From contig JAFUOV010000009.1 in NCBI GenBank assembly GCA_017481745.1, positions 256,823 through 320,822 on the forward strand: 64,000 nt of DNA, written 5' to 3'. This document shows, in pieces, positions 35,125-44,190 of the stretch (the stretch's first letter is position 1; the number at the start of each line of letters is the position of its first letter). The translations under genes were made by a program, and so were the position numbers. This DNA is from Bacteroidaceae bacterium (GTDB lineage Bacteria; Bacteroidota; Bacteroidia; Bacteroidales; Barnesiellaceae_A). The notes beneath the pieces are model-generated. The model made no database searches. It was not told the DNA's origin and saw only the letters and a list, made by a program, of their open reading frames with translations.

Positions 35125-36039
35125 TTACTTTTGAGAGATGTTTACATTCATTTTGGGTACTGGGAATGACAAACCATACTTGCCAAACTCTTTGTAAACG
35201 CGCTCGTTCATGTCGTACAATACGCTCCAATAATCGGCGCCGTCTACCCATACGCGCAATGCCACTTGTACCGAGCTATCAGCCAATTTATCCAATAGGA
35301 TAGCGGGGGCGGGGTCTTGCATGATGCGCTTATCTTCGTTGATGAATTGTGTCAATATCTCTTTGGCTTTGTCGTAATTGTCGCCGTAAGAGATGTTGAA
35401 GCACCAATCGACACGACGTGTGCCGCCTTTGCTGTAATTGATAATCATATCGTTTGACAACTTGCCGTTGGGTACGATGATGATTTTGTTGTCGGCAGTT
35501 GTGAGGATTGTGTTGAAGATTTGTATCTCCTTAACACCGCCCGATACACCGGCAGCCTCAATCCAGTCGCCTATTTTGTAGGGTTTGAAGAGCAATATCA
35601 TCACACCACCGGCAAAGTTTTGCAATGTTCCGCTCAATGCCATACCAATGGCAACACCGGCAGATGCAAAGAGAGCAACAAACGAGCTGGTGTTGATGCC
35701 CAATATACCGATAATGGTAATGATGAGCACAAACATCATAACGATGCGAATGAGGCTCAGCAAGAATGAGTTGACCGAAAGGTCGATTTTTCGTTTCTCA
35801 AGTGTGTGTTTAACAAACTTGTAGAGAAGGTCGATAAGGAATTTTCCTACCCAGTATACTACAAGTGCCAAGAGGATTTTCAGACCCAAGTCGATAGCAC
35901 TTGAAACAAGTTGAGACCAGATTTCATTGAAATCGAGCTTTGAAATTTGCTCGGCGGCCTCTTTTAATGTTGGAGCAGCTGCGATAGAATCGGTAGCAGC
36001 TGTAACATCGGGGTTGATTGTCAGAAGCATTTTACTCAT
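35125..36039 (-). CDS. MscS family small-conductance mechanosensitive channel
   Basis: The 304-residue protein has an N-terminal tail, three hydrophobic helices (about 45-70, 88-110, 115-145), and the MscS pore and beta domains. Family motifs are VALFASAGVAIGMALSGTLQNFAGGVMILLFKPYKIGDWIEA (the pore-lining TM3 region), IFNTILTTADNKIIIVPNGKLSNDMIINYS, then the alpha/beta C-terminal domain with FPVPKMNV. It releases solutes on hypo-osmotic shock. The gene follows the clostripain gene by 18 bases and probably shares its promoter. Confidence 0.94.
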   Translation of the reverse strand: MSKMLLTINPDVTAATDSIAAAPTLKEAAEQISKLDFNEIWSQLVSSAIDLGLKILLALVVYWVGKFLIDLLYKFVKHTLEKRKIDLSVNSFLLSLIRIVMMFVLIITIIGILGINTSSFVALFASAGVAIGMALSGTLQNFAGGVMILLFKPYKIGDWIEAAGVSGGVKEIQIFNTILTTADNKIIIVPNGKLSNDMIINYSKGGTRRVDWCFNISYGDNYDKAKEILTQFINEDKRIMQDPAPAILLDKLADSSVQVALRVWVDGADYWSVLYDMNERVYKEFGKYGLSFPVPKMNVNISQK

Positions 36040-36057
36040 AATAGTTGATATTAAATG

Positions 36058-37224
36058 TTATTGATGTGTGTTATATACTTGTTGATACCATTGCAATCGG
36101 CTATAAAACTTTTCTACCATCTCGTCGTTGGCAGTATAAGGTATATAGCAACTCAATCCGCAATATTTGCTGATGATAATATTTATAAAACTTGGTGTCG
36201 CAGCTTTGTACTCTACGACCTGTGTAAGTGCATTGTCGACTATAGGATATAGCTCTTCGCCTCCAAGAGATAGCATATAATGACCTAAATCGTAGAAGAC
36301 GTGTGTCGATTTGCGGTCGAAGTATTGTATGCGCAGGGTATTAAGGTTGGCTATTTCATCGGCTTTGTTTTGCACAACAGTGCGACACGCCTCGGCAAGT
36401 TGTTCCAAATGGCGAGTGTTTATCAGAGAGATTGTTCCACCATAATAGTCTGCCCCCGACACCTGCTCGTAGTAGTGGTTACATACTGCTTTGTAGTCAA
36501 TATTTTTACTAAAGAGTAGGGGTGTGATGCGTCGATACGGAAAGCCTTCGCCCACCGTTTCGGTTGCTGTGGCTATGATGCGATCGCAAGTGTTACGCAA
36601 CTCGTAGGCTACTTCAACGCAGCCCATGAGGCATGCATCGAAAAGAATAAAATCGTAGTGTAGCTTGTCAAAGGCTTTTGCCAGCACGTCGATATCCATA
36701 GTCAACTGCTCTTCGCCTTCACGACCGAAAGAGGTTGGCGCACTGCTTCTGTTGGGAGCATAAAATTTGTTCTGAGGCAACCATCCCGTAGCGTGCGACC
36801 ACATGATAAGTCCGTAGTGGCTCGATGGTGCAAGGAGCTTAACATCATTAAGAACCTGCTGTATGGTAGCAGTATCGGTGCTGACAGTAGATGGGTATGT
36901 GCGCAGAATTTTTATTTCGCAAGGCTTGTCGGCATAAGGTTTGCTTATCTCTTTCAAGCATGGTAAAACATCATTATCGGCATGAAATACCAGCAAATGA
37001 CCATCAATAACCTTGCCGTCGAACGACTCGCACATAGCTTCTATATTGCTGTCGTCGAAGTCGTAAAATAGTCCTAAGTCGTTATCGGCAAGCATGTAAA
37101 CCAATACGGTGCGATTGTTGACTATAACATTAGCTGGGTCGTCGTCATTGTTTTTGCAACAACCACACATTACTATTATAGTAGCAGTAAGTAACCATAT
37201 TGTGTTAAACACTCTTTTAAGCAT
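36058..37224 (-). CDS. Clostripain-family (C11) cysteine peptidase lipoprotein
   Basis: Start chosen at 37224 (MLKRVFNTIWLL, 388 residues), which follows a full promoter and gives a lipoprotein signal ending VMCGC/CKNN. The C11 catalytic pair is visible: His in HYGLIMWSHATGW and Cys in FILFDACLMGCVEVAYEL. Clostripain-like peptidases cleave after basic residues. Bacteroidales members are surface or periplasmic lipoproteins, some self-activating. The exact lipid Cys could be either of two adjacent ones. mscS-type gene follows. Confidence 0.9.
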   Translation of the reverse strand: MLKRVFNTIWLLTATIIVMCGCCKNNDDDPANVIVNNRTVLVYMLADNDLGLFYDFDDSNIEAMCESFDGKVIDGHLLVFHADNDVLPCLKEISKPYADKPCEIKILRTYPSTVSTDTATIQQVLNDVKLLAPSSHYGLIMWSHATGWLPQNKFYAPNRSSAPTSFGREGEEQLTMDIDVLAKAFDKLHYDFILFDACLMGCVEVAYELRNTCDRIIATATETVGEGFPYRRITPLLFSKNIDYKAVCNHYYEQVSGADYYGGTISLINTRHLEQLAEACRTVVQNKADEIANLNTLRIQYFDRKSTHVFYDLGHYMLSLGGEELYPIVDNALTQVVEYKAATPSFINIIISKYCGLSCYIPYTANDEMVEKFYSRLQWYQQVYNTHQ

Positions 37225-37250
37225 ACCTCTTTCGTAAAGTTTAGTGGTAG

Positions 37251-37282
37251 CAAAATTATGAAAAATAACTTTAAAGTGCAAA
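37251..37282 (-). promoter_or_regulatory. Promoter of the clostripain/MscS unit
   Basis: Minus strand TTTG (37282-37279), 20 bases, TAATTTTG (37258-37251). This full consensus match lies 27 bases before the chosen ATG. Confidence 0.8.
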
Positions 37283-37324
37283 CTACCGCCATGTTCTATG
37301 TTAATATAATTGCGATATAATTAC

Positions 37325-37332
37325 TATATTTG
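37325..37332 (+). promoter_or_regulatory. -7 promoter element before the 190-residue unknown gene
   Basis: TATATTTG matches TAnnTTTG and lies 27 bases before the ATG at 37359. There is no convincing -33 element. Confidence 0.45.
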
Positions 37333-37358
37333 TACTTCGATTTATAAAAGTATTAGTC

Positions 37359-37931
37359 ATGGACAATAATAAAGAGTATCTCGATAATTTTGAGCTGAGT
37401 CTGACCGAAAAATTGATGCATTTGTGTCGCTCATATAGCTATTTAGATGGCGTTTTGCCCTCGACCGAGGATATAGATGGCTTGTGGCTCAAACTTGCTC
37501 CTGAATATCTGGCTGATGCTGTTGAGCAAGTGCGCGATTATCCCACAGTATCGGTGGCGTGGGCTGCCTATATGGGCATGGCTGTAGCCAATGGTTGGGA
37601 TAAAGATTGGGCTCAAACATCGCAAATGGAGTATCGCTCGCTATATGGACCTCGTGGGTTTGACGATATGGACGAACACATTGTTGCCGATGTGCTGAAT
37701 ATCCCCCTCGATACTCAAGAGGCACACTCCTTGGAAGACATTGTTCGACGTTGCGGTGAGCTGACAGTAGACCTCATACGCCACGAACAAGTTGAGCCTC
37801 AAAGTCCTATCGCATATCATATATTTGTGCGCGCATCACGTGCCATGTATCGTATAGGTGCAGCCATCGAGTTGAAGCGTTTGGGCTATAAGATGGAACG
37901 TATTGGTGGGTGCGATGGGTTGCCCTCATAA
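37359..37931 (+). CDS. Conserved-looking protein of unknown function
   Basis: The 190-residue soluble protein has no signal peptide, is mostly helical and acidic at the N-terminus, and contains aromatic-rich stretches (WAAYMGMAVANGWDKDWAQ about 66-84, YRSLYGPRGFDDMDEH about 89-104). The C-terminal helix is basic (RIGAAIELKRLGYKM). I do not recognise the family. A -7 promoter element precedes it. The next gene starts 31 bases after its stop, so it probably leads the group running to floA, or a two-gene unit with the TPR protein. Confidence 0.7.
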   Translation: MDNNKEYLDNFELSLTEKLMHLCRSYSYLDGVLPSTEDIDGLWLKLAPEYLADAVEQVRDYPTVSVAWAAYMGMAVANGWDKDWAQTSQMEYRSLYGPRGFDDMDEHIVADVLNIPLDTQEAHSLEDIVRRCGELTVDLIRHEQVEPQSPIAYHIFVRASRAMYRIGAAIELKRLGYKMERIGGCDGLPS

Positions 37932-37962
37932 AGTAAAATACATATTAATGGAGATAATAGTA

Positions 37963-38790
37963 ATGAAAAGACTGCATTGTGTTGTACTATTGATGTTTAT
38001 AGCCATTGCTGTGTCGGCTCAGTCGTATTATGAGTGGGTAGACATTGCCGATGAACACATCGCCAAACAGGAGTGGAATGAAGCTGAAGAAGCTCTGCTG
38101 CAAGCACTTCGCAGCGAACCAGCCAATGCACAAAATTCGTTGTTATTGTCAAACCTTGGAACTGTTCAACGCTATTGTGGGAAATATGAAGAGGCGCTGC
38201 AAACCTATTCTATGGCACTTTTCATGACACCACGTTCTACCACATTATTACGCAATCGCGCCGCACTCTATGCCGAGATGGACAGTCTCGATCTTGCATG
38301 TGCCGATTATAGCCATCTTATACTGCTTGACGACAGCGACGAAGATGCGCTCTACAATCGAGCCCTCATATATATGCAGAAAGGCGACACCATTGCCTGC
38401 CGAAATGACTTGGAATATATGTTGAAAAACAATCCAACAAGTAGTAAAGCACGCATAGGTTTTGCCACTTTCTTCAAGTCGCAAGGCTACTATTATGAGG
38501 CGATAGATATGTATAATCAAGTTATCCGCGAGAATCCCAATCAGGCATATTTATATATAGGAAGAGCAGAGGCATATATCCTATGGAACCGCATTTCGCT
38601 TGCCGACAAGGATATAGAAAAAGCTATGGAACTGACACCCGACGATGCTTTTGTATATATCCTACGTGCTTATAGCAAGATAGCAAAATATGAATACGCC
38701 GATGCTGAACGTGATGTTGAGCGTGCTCGACAACTTGGCTATAACTCGCAAACTTGCGACAATATTATAGCCGAAATAAGAAAAGAGTAA
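37963..38790 (+). CDS. Secreted TPR-repeat protein
   Basis: Start chosen at 37963 (MKRLHCVVLLMFIAIAVSAQ, 275 residues) because it gives a clean signal peptide; an ATG at 37948 in the same frame is possible. About six TPR units fill residues 25-270 (for example EEALQTYSMALFMTPRSTTLLRNRAALYAEMDSLDLACADYSHLI). It is periplasmic or surface-exposed. It is close behind the unknown 190-residue gene. Confidence 0.85.
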   Translation: MKRLHCVVLLMFIAIAVSAQSYYEWVDIADEHIAKQEWNEAEEALLQALRSEPANAQNSLLLSNLGTVQRYCGKYEEALQTYSMALFMTPRSTTLLRNRAALYAEMDSLDLACADYSHLILLDDSDEDALYNRALIYMQKGDTIACRNDLEYMLKNNPTSSKARIGFATFFKSQGYYYEAIDMYNQVIRENPNQAYLYIGRAEAYILWNRISLADKDIEKAMELTPDDAFVYILRAYSKIAKYEYADAERDVERARQLGYNSQTCDNIIAEIRKE

Positions 38791-38853
38791 TATCACGTTT
38801 TCTTATTGCTTCACATTTATGCTATACTTGGCAAATATAAAAATGCCAAAATC

Positions 38854-38884
38854 TTGCAAAGTTGTTTTATAAATTCTATCTTTG
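38854..38884 (+). promoter_or_regulatory. Promoter of the SPOR-protein gene
   Basis: TTG (38854-38856), 20 bases, TATCTTTG (38877-38884). The expected transcript start falls at or next to the GTG start codon at 38889, so the mRNA may have almost no leader. Confidence 0.65.
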
Positions 38885-38888
38885 TAAT

Positions 38889-39950
38889 GTGAAAAATCTT
38901 GTGCTACATATCAGATACCTGCTCACCCAACACGATTGCGTAATTGTGCCGGGGTGGGGTGCTTTGGTTATGCAGCATAGTGATGCTCAGTTTGCAACAG
39001 ACAGTAAGTTGCTACCTCCTCGTCGTTGGCTCAGTTTCAACCCTCTTTTGGCACATAATGATGCTATGTTGGCACACTCGCTTATGCGTGCCGAAGGTTG
39101 CAGTTACGATGAAGCAATGTCGTATATTACCCAGCAAGTCGAAACTTGGCGCAACGCACTGCGTAGCGGCGAAACTATTGCGTGGGAAAAGATAGGCTGC
39201 TTCAAGAGTCAGAGCGAAGGTACAATGCTGTTTGTTGAGGCACAAGACGTTGAGGTAAATGCCTCTATGGGTTTGTTGCAACCATTGATGTTGACACATA
39301 TTGGCGATGTCTTGCCTGCATTGGAGGAAAATGAGCTGACAAGAGAGATACATACATCGAGTACAACTATAACATGGCACCGCAAGGTATGGCAAGCCGC
39401 GGCATCGGTTGCAGCTATTGTGATACTTATGTTGTGTATTTCGACGCCGGTCGATACTTATGAAGCATCTAATGACTATGCAAGTTTGGTAGCCGGTGAG
39501 ATTTTTGGTTCAGTTGCCGATGTGCAACAAATCACAGAAGCACATGCCATTGCAGAAGAATACGCTACATCATTAGAAGTTGTAGCAGAGCAATCATCGT
39601 TGCCCGAGAGTATTGAGAATGTAAACAATATAGCAAACAAGCAAGTTGTAGAGCCTGCCGAGGTTGTAGACTCAGAACAGCATAATACAGCCATATCACA
39701 CGCTCAATCGACACCTCGTTATGTACTCGTTATAGGTTCGCTGCCTTCTCAATCTCTTGCCGAAAAGCAAATTAAAGAGTTCAAGCAGCAAGGTGTTGAA
39801 GATGATATAAAAATATATGAGAGCAATGGTAAGTATAGATTGTATATAGACGGATACGATACCATGCAACAAGCTCAAACACAGCTTGCCGTTCTCACTT
39901 CTCAACCGCAAATGCCCTTTTCCGGGGTATGGATTTGTGCCACACGATGA
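38889..39950 (+). CDS. HU-CCDC81-type N-domain protein with membrane helix and SPOR domain
   Basis: Start chosen at the GTG at 38889 (VKNLVLHIRYLLTQHDCVIVPGWGALV, 353 residues). An earlier TTG lies upstream of the -7 box, and this start aligns with the usual distance to the HI...DCVIVPGFGGFV motif of the family. Residues 1-130 form the bacterial HU-CCDC81 pair seen in Bacteroidetes SPOR proteins. A transmembrane helix follows (about 165-185), then an acidic low-complexity periplasmic linker and a C-terminal SPOR domain (about 278-350). SPOR domains bind peptide-stripped septal glycan, so a cell division or wall-site role is likely. The stop overlaps the next start (ATGA). Confidence 0.87.
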   Translation: MKNLVLHIRYLLTQHDCVIVPGWGALVMQHSDAQFATDSKLLPPRRWLSFNPLLAHNDAMLAHSLMRAEGCSYDEAMSYITQQVETWRNALRSGETIAWEKIGCFKSQSEGTMLFVEAQDVEVNASMGLLQPLMLTHIGDVLPALEENELTREIHTSSTTITWHRKVWQAAASVAAIVILMLCISTPVDTYEASNDYASLVAGEIFGSVADVQQITEAHAIAEEYATSLEVVAEQSSLPESIENVNNIANKQVVEPAEVVDSEQHNTAISHAQSTPRYVLVIGSLPSQSLAEKQIKEFKQQGVEDDIKIYESNGKYRLYIDGYDTMQQAQTQLAVLTSQPQMPFSGVWICATR

Positions 39951-40429
39951 TAAGTCCCGATATAGTTATAGAGACACTACCGTTTCGAGTATCTTCGGCA
40001 CAATATTTTGGCGTAATAGCACGTAAGTTGTTGCAACAATGGTGGAGCATTGGGCTACTATTGCTTGTAGGTATGATTACTGCAACGTGTTACGACCTCC
40101 GTTTTGGTATCGTGCTACTCATGTTTCTCTTTCTTATAGTACCTCTTATATTGTTTATGGTGTACTATAACTATGCCCTGCGCCCCGAGGCATTCTACTC
40201 GGTGGTAGAGAAAATAGCCATAATAGATTTTAAGGGTATAAATTGTCTTTACGACGAGCAACAACGTTGTGTATTACAGTGGGATAGGGTAAACAACGTG
40301 GTATTTACGCACGATGCATTTATGATTTATACCGACACATATACCTACTTCTATATACCGCGCGATGCCTTTGCCGATAATTCTTCTCTGAAAGGCTTTG
40401 AACAGCTATTGCGTAGCGTAATTTCCTAA
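39947..40429 (+). CDS. YcxB-like membrane protein
   Basis: Start chosen at 39947 (MISPDIVIETLPF, 160 residues), overlapping the SPOR stop as ATGA. Two adjacent hydrophobic helices (about 30-75) are followed by a soluble C-terminal beta domain (VEKIAIIDFKGINCLY...YFYIPRDAF...GFEQLL) like the YcxB C-terminal family, whose function is not established. Translational coupling ties it to the SPOR protein. Confidence 0.75.
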   Translation: MISPDIVIETLPFRVSSAQYFGVIARKLLQQWWSIGLLLLVGMITATCYDLRFGIVLLMFLFLIVPLILFMVYYNYALRPEAFYSVVEKIAIIDFKGINCLYDEQQRCVLQWDRVNNVVFTHDAFMIYTDTYTYFYIPRDAFADNSSLKGFEQLLRSVIS

Positions 40430-40466
40430 AATACGTTATTACATATTATGTTTCAAAAAAACTTCT

Positions 40467-40474
40467 TATCTTTG
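40467..40474 (+). promoter_or_regulatory. -7 promoter element before the TPR/PD40 gene
   Basis: TATCTTTG is an exact -7 match with a leader of about 100 nt. There is no TTTG at the usual -33 distance. The rest of the 150-base gap shows nothing else. Confidence 0.45.
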
Positions 40475-40579
40475 CGTAAGACGAAGACTTTAAGATATAG
40501 AGATAGGAGTGTGTATTTAGAAGTTTTAAGCACCCGCAATATCTATAAAGTATTTGACCGAGAATAATAAATAGGAAAT

Positions 40580-42031
40580 ATGCATAATTGGTTTCTCTCA
40601 TTGAACTTAACTATAACGATGTTGCTGTGCGCCACAATGGCTCACGGTGAGATATATACGCTCGATGAGGCTCGAGAATTATATAAAGCAGGCAAGTATG
40701 AGGAGGCTGCTCCTACATTTGCCAAGGAATTGAAGCGAAAAGTTAATAACGGCTCGTTAAACCATTGGTATGGAGTATGTTTGTATAAAACAGGTCGATA
40801 CGAAGAGGCTATACCATATCTTGAGAAGGGGGCTTCGCGCAAAGTAACATCGTCAAATTTCTATTTGGGAAGAGTCTATGATGCGTTATATAGGTTTGAC
40901 GAGGCAGTAGATGCTTATAGCAAATATTTTGAATTGCTTGCCGACGATGACAAGAAACCTACCGAAGAAGAGAACCTGCTCATGTCGAAGGCCAAGTTGG
41001 GCAAACGCATGATGCGAGGTGTGGAACAAGTGCAAGTAATAGACAGCCTATTGGTCGACTCGCTATCATTCTTCAACTATTACAAATTATCACCCGAAGC
41101 AGGTAAGATATTAGGTGCTGACAAGTTGCCTTCGGGCATGCATGTAAATGGTAATGAAGTAGCATTTGTACCACAAAGAGGTGATGTGTTGTATATGGGA
41201 CACATGCTCGAGGATAACTACGACTTGTATCAATCGGGACGTTTGTTGAGTGGTGAATGGAGCCCGTTGCAAGCGATGTCGGAAGTACTAAATACTACTG
41301 ATAATCAGAATTATCCCTTCCTGCTCAATGATGGACAAACCCTCTATTTCTCGCAAGATGGCGAAAACTCGCTTGGTGGTTATGACCTATTTGTAACCAT
41401 GTTCAATACCGAGCGTGGCGATTATATGTTGCCTCAGAATATGGGTATGCCGTTTAACTCTCCGCACAACGATTTTATGTTGGCTATCGACGAAACGATT
41501 GGAGTAGGGTGGTTTGTTACCGATAGAAATAAGATACCCGGTCATCTTACCATATACATCTTCATACCCAATGCGCAAAAGCGTGTATATGATGCCGTCG
41601 AAGGGGCGCAATTGTCGCGCCTTGCTCAGCTATCATCCATTGCCGATACTTGGCAAGAAGGGAGCGACTATACTTCGCTACTCACAGCAATAGATAACAT
41701 AAAAGAAGAAGAGGCTGAGAAAATACAAGAATTTCGATTTGTACTGTGTAATGGTATTGTATATACCAATTCCGATGACTTTCATAATGAAACAGCCTTG
41801 CGATATTACAATCAGTCGCGTTCGGCACAGCAGAGATTGGACGACAAACAACGTACACTATCGGAACTGCGTATGCAATATGCTCGTGCAAACAGCACAG
41901 AGAAAGAACAGTTGACCGAGCGTATTCTCGTGCTTGAAGAGGAACTTCTCAATGAATATAATGAACCCATGATATATGAAAATCGTGCTCGTAATGCCGA
42001 GTTATCATATAGAAATATAGTAATTGAATAG
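40580..42031 (+). CDS. Secreted TPR and PD40-like protein with C-terminal coiled coil
   Basis: The 483-residue protein has a signal peptide (about 1-24, MAHG). TPR repeats (about 28-140) precede a PD40/WD40-like beta region (about 180-335, for example NYPFLLNDGQTLYFSQDGENSLGGYDLF and NDFMLAIDETIGVGWFVTDRN). A C-terminal helical or coiled-coil segment (about 410-483) follows. The TPR-PD40 order recalls the T9SS outer-membrane protein PorE, but the OmpA-like domain of PorE is missing. Its stop is 1 base before the NfeD gene, so it belongs to the NfeD-FloA unit. Confidence 0.8.
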   Translation: MHNWFLSLNLTITMLLCATMAHGEIYTLDEARELYKAGKYEEAAPTFAKELKRKVNNGSLNHWYGVCLYKTGRYEEAIPYLEKGASRKVTSSNFYLGRVYDALYRFDEAVDAYSKYFELLADDDKKPTEEENLLMSKAKLGKRMMRGVEQVQVIDSLLVDSLSFFNYYKLSPEAGKILGADKLPSGMHVNGNEVAFVPQRGDVLYMGHMLEDNYDLYQSGRLLSGEWSPLQAMSEVLNTTDNQNYPFLLNDGQTLYFSQDGENSLGGYDLFVTMFNTERGDYMLPQNMGMPFNSPHNDFMLAIDETIGVGWFVTDRNKIPGHLTIYIFIPNAQKRVYDAVEGAQLSRLAQLSSIADTWQEGSDYTSLLTAIDNIKEEEAEKIQEFRFVLCNGIVYTNSDDFHNETALRYYNQSRSAQQRLDDKQRTLSELRMQYARANSTEKEQLTERILVLEEELLNEYNEPMIYENRARNAELSYRNIVIE

Positions 42032-42032
42032 T

Positions 42033-42518
42033 ATGCTTATAGATATTGTTATTATTCTGGTTCTTGTAGCGTTGGCAATATTGTTGCTGATACTCGAAAT
42101 GTTCTTCCTGCCCGGGCTGTCGGTTGCAGGATTTATGTCGGTACTATTCTACGGAGTAGCACTTTATTATTCATTTGTGCATATGGGTGTGACAGCCGGT
42201 GTAATAACGCTTGTCGTAGCAGTTGTTGCGACGGTGTTCTTTATATGGTATTTCATGCGCTCTCGCACACTCGATAAGATGTCTTTACATACCAATATAG
42301 ATGCAACAGCACCTACCGAGGTAGCCTCTACCATAAAAGTAGGAGATGAAGGTGTTGCGCTATCGCGCCTCAATCCCATGGGGCGTGTGCTCATAGGTGA
42401 TGCTTCCGTAGAAGCTCGCGCCTACGATTTTATTGAAGAAAACACCGCTGTTAAGGTTGTGAAGATAGAGCGTACTACTATTGTTGTAGAGCCCGTAAAA
42501 GAGATAAATAAACAATAA
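42033..42518 (+). CDS. Short NfeD family membrane protein
   Basis: Start chosen at 42033 ([12 protein letters not shown], 161 residues), since the upstream frame overlaps the previous gene. Three hydrophobic segments (about 2-25, 30-48, 52-72; [14 protein letters not shown] is typical) precede a C-terminal OB-fold domain (about 95-155, [21 protein letters not shown]...ARA..F). This is the short form that lacks the ClpP-like protease part. Such NfeD proteins partner with flotillin-type proteins, and floA follows 19 bases on. Confidence 0.9.
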   Translation: MLIDIVIILVLVALAILLLILEMFFLPGLSVAGFMSVLFYGVALYYSFVHMGVTAGVITLVVAVVATVFFIWYFMRSRTLDKMSLHTNIDATAPTEVASTIKVGDEGVALSRLNPMGRVLIGDASVEARAYDFIEENTAVKVVKIERTTIVVEPVKEINKQ

Positions 42519-42537
42519 ACCTGATAAAACAAAGATT

Positions 42538-43512
42538 ATGGAAGTAGTAACTATTATGTTATTGGCGGTTGTTGTCGTATTGACAGCACTGTTTTTCTAC
42601 TTTGTGCCCTTCCTTTTGTGGTTGTCGGCACGTGTGTCGGGTGTGAATATTTCGTTGTTGCAACTCTTCTTGATGCGCATACGTAAAGTTCCACCCCAAG
42701 TGATTGTTCGCGCAATGATTGAAGCTCACAAAGCCGGACTTAACTCGATTACTCGTGATGAACTCGAGGCACACTATCTTGCCGGAGGTCATGTAGAGCG
42801 TGTAGTTCATGCACTTGTATCGGCTGCAAAAGCCAATATCGACCTTGGATTTAAAATGGCATCGGCCATTGACCTTGCCGGTCGTAATGTATACGAGGCG
42901 GTGCAAATGTCGGTTAACCCCAAGGTGATTGATACACCTCCTGTTACTGCGGTAGCCAAGGATGGTATCCAACTTATAGCCAAGGCCCGTGTTACTGTTC
43001 GCGCTAATATTCGTCAATTGGTCGGTGGTGCAGGCGAGGACACTATCTTGGCACGTGTAGGCGAGGGTATTGTATCGTCTATTGGTTCGAGCGAGTCGCA
43101 CAAAGAGGTACTCGAAAATCCCGACTCTATATCGAAACTCGTATTGCGCAAGGGTCTTGACTCGGGTACTGCATTTGAAATTCTTTCTATTGATATTGCC
43201 GATATTGATATAGGTAAGAATATCGGTGCTACCTTGCAGATAGACCAAGCACAAGCCGACAAGAATATAGCACAAGCCAAGGCAGAGGAACGTCGCGCAA
43301 TGGCTATTGCCCTTGAACAAGAGATGAAAGCCAAGGCACAAGAGGCACGCGCCAAAGTTATCGAGGCTGAAGCCGATGTGCCCAAAGCTATGGCAGAAGC
43401 ATTCCGTAGTGGTAACCTTGGTATTATGGATTACTATAAGATGAAGAACATAGAGGCAGATACTTCAATGCGTGAGAGCATTGCAAAGCCCACTACTAAA
43501 CCTACGAAATAG
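42538..43512 (+). CDS. floA: Flotillin-like protein FloA
   Basis: The 324-residue protein has an N-terminal membrane helix (about 3-25). The FloA/YqfA signatures follow: [59 protein letters not shown] (SPFH domain), an Ala/Glu-rich helical region ([28 protein letters not shown]) and a conserved end [14 protein letters not shown]. It scaffolds membrane microdomains. Length is normal. A terminator follows. Confidence 0.96.
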   Translation: MEVVTIMLLAVVVVLTALFFYFVPFLLWLSARVSGVNISLLQLFLMRIRKVPPQVIVRAMIEAHKAGLNSITRDELEAHYLAGGHVERVVHALVSAAKANIDLGFKMASAIDLAGRNVYEAVQMSVNPKVIDTPPVTAVAKDGIQLIAKARVTVRANIRQLVGGAGEDTILARVGEGIVSSIGSSESHKEVLENPDSISKLVLRKGLDSGTAFEILSIDIADIDIGKNIGATLQIDQAQADKNIAQAKAEERRAMAIALEQEMKAKAQEARAKVIEAEADVPKAMAEAFRSGNLGIMDYYKMKNIEADTSMRESIAKPTTKPTK

Positions 43513-43534
43513 TAAAAAAATTTTATAACGACTT

Positions 43535-43576
43535 AGAGAGCGTGTCATTATTTTTGATGCGCTCTCTGTTTTTTAT
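43535..43576 (+). terminator. Rho-independent terminator after floA
   Basis: AGAGAGCG (43535-43542) pairs with CGCTCTCT (43560-43567) and is followed by GTTTTTTAT. Confidence 0.88.
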
Positions 43577-43642
43577 GTCGTTTTGTAAGCATTTCAACTT
43601 TCTTGATATATGTCAATTATTTTGAAATTTGTTTGTGATTTC

Positions 43643-43674
43643 TTTGTATTTGTGTATCGGTGATAATATATTTG
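43643..43674 (+). promoter_or_regulatory. Promoter of the T9SS cargo/triple-repeat pair
   Basis: TTTG (43643-43646), 20 bases, TATATTTG (43667-43674): a full consensus match, 27 bases before the ATG at 43702. Confidence 0.8.
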
Positions 43675-43701
43675 CATAAACACTAATTTAATAGTAAATA
43701 T

Positions 43702-44166
43702 ATGAAAAGGATTTTTATTCTAATTCTAACTATTGCCGTAGCGGCTATGGTTTTTGCCCAAGAGCAAACCAAAGAGTGGTCTATGAAGACTAATACAGGA
43801 GAGTCTGTAAAGATGACCGATGTTGATTATCTGCTTGCTGCCGATGATGCCAATCTTTTCACCGTTGTGCTGAAAAATGGCGGTACTATTGATGCTGTAA
43901 GCGAAGTTACATTTACCGATGTTACTGCGATTACCAATGTAGTGGCAGATGGTGGCTTGTCGTTGTTCCCCAATCCGGTAAAAAACAGCCTTACATTGAC
44001 AGGTGCAGCAGAGGGTAGTGAAATCTTCATCTTGTCGCTCGATGGAGCTGTTGTTAAATCGGCACTCGTTACCGGTAATAGCATTACAATAGATGTTGCC
44101 GACTTGCCTCAAGGTTTCTATCTGCTCAAATCGGCTTATTCGACAGTGAAGTTTATGAAGAAATAG
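43702..44166 (+). CDS. Small secreted protein with T9SS type A sorting domain
   Basis: The 154-residue protein has a signal peptide (about 1-19, MVFA). A short middle region (about 20-75) ends in a TIDAVSEVTFTDV strand pair. A C-terminal T9SS type A sorting domain (about 85-154) reads LSLFPNPVKNSLTLTG, IFILSLDGAVV, LPQGFYLLKS and ends FMKK. The sorting domain makes up almost half the protein, leaving only about 55 residues of cargo. It should be exported by type IX secretion and attached or released. It shares a promoter with the next gene, which starts 24 bases on. Confidence 0.85.
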   Translation: MKRIFILILTIAVAAMVFAQEQTKEWSMKTNTGESVKMTDVDYLLAADDANLFTVVLKNGGTIDAVSEVTFTDVTAITNVVADGGLSLFPNPVKNSLTLTGAAEGSEIFILSLDGAVVKSALVTGNSITIDVADLPQGFYLLKSAYSTVKFMKK

Positions 44167-44190
44167 GGTGATACATTAAATATAACGAAT

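Noticed and set aside
42559..43341. 260-codon minus-strand frame opposite floA
   Set aside because: Composition (Tyr, Arg, His, Cys rich) is typical of an antisense shadow, and floA is certain.
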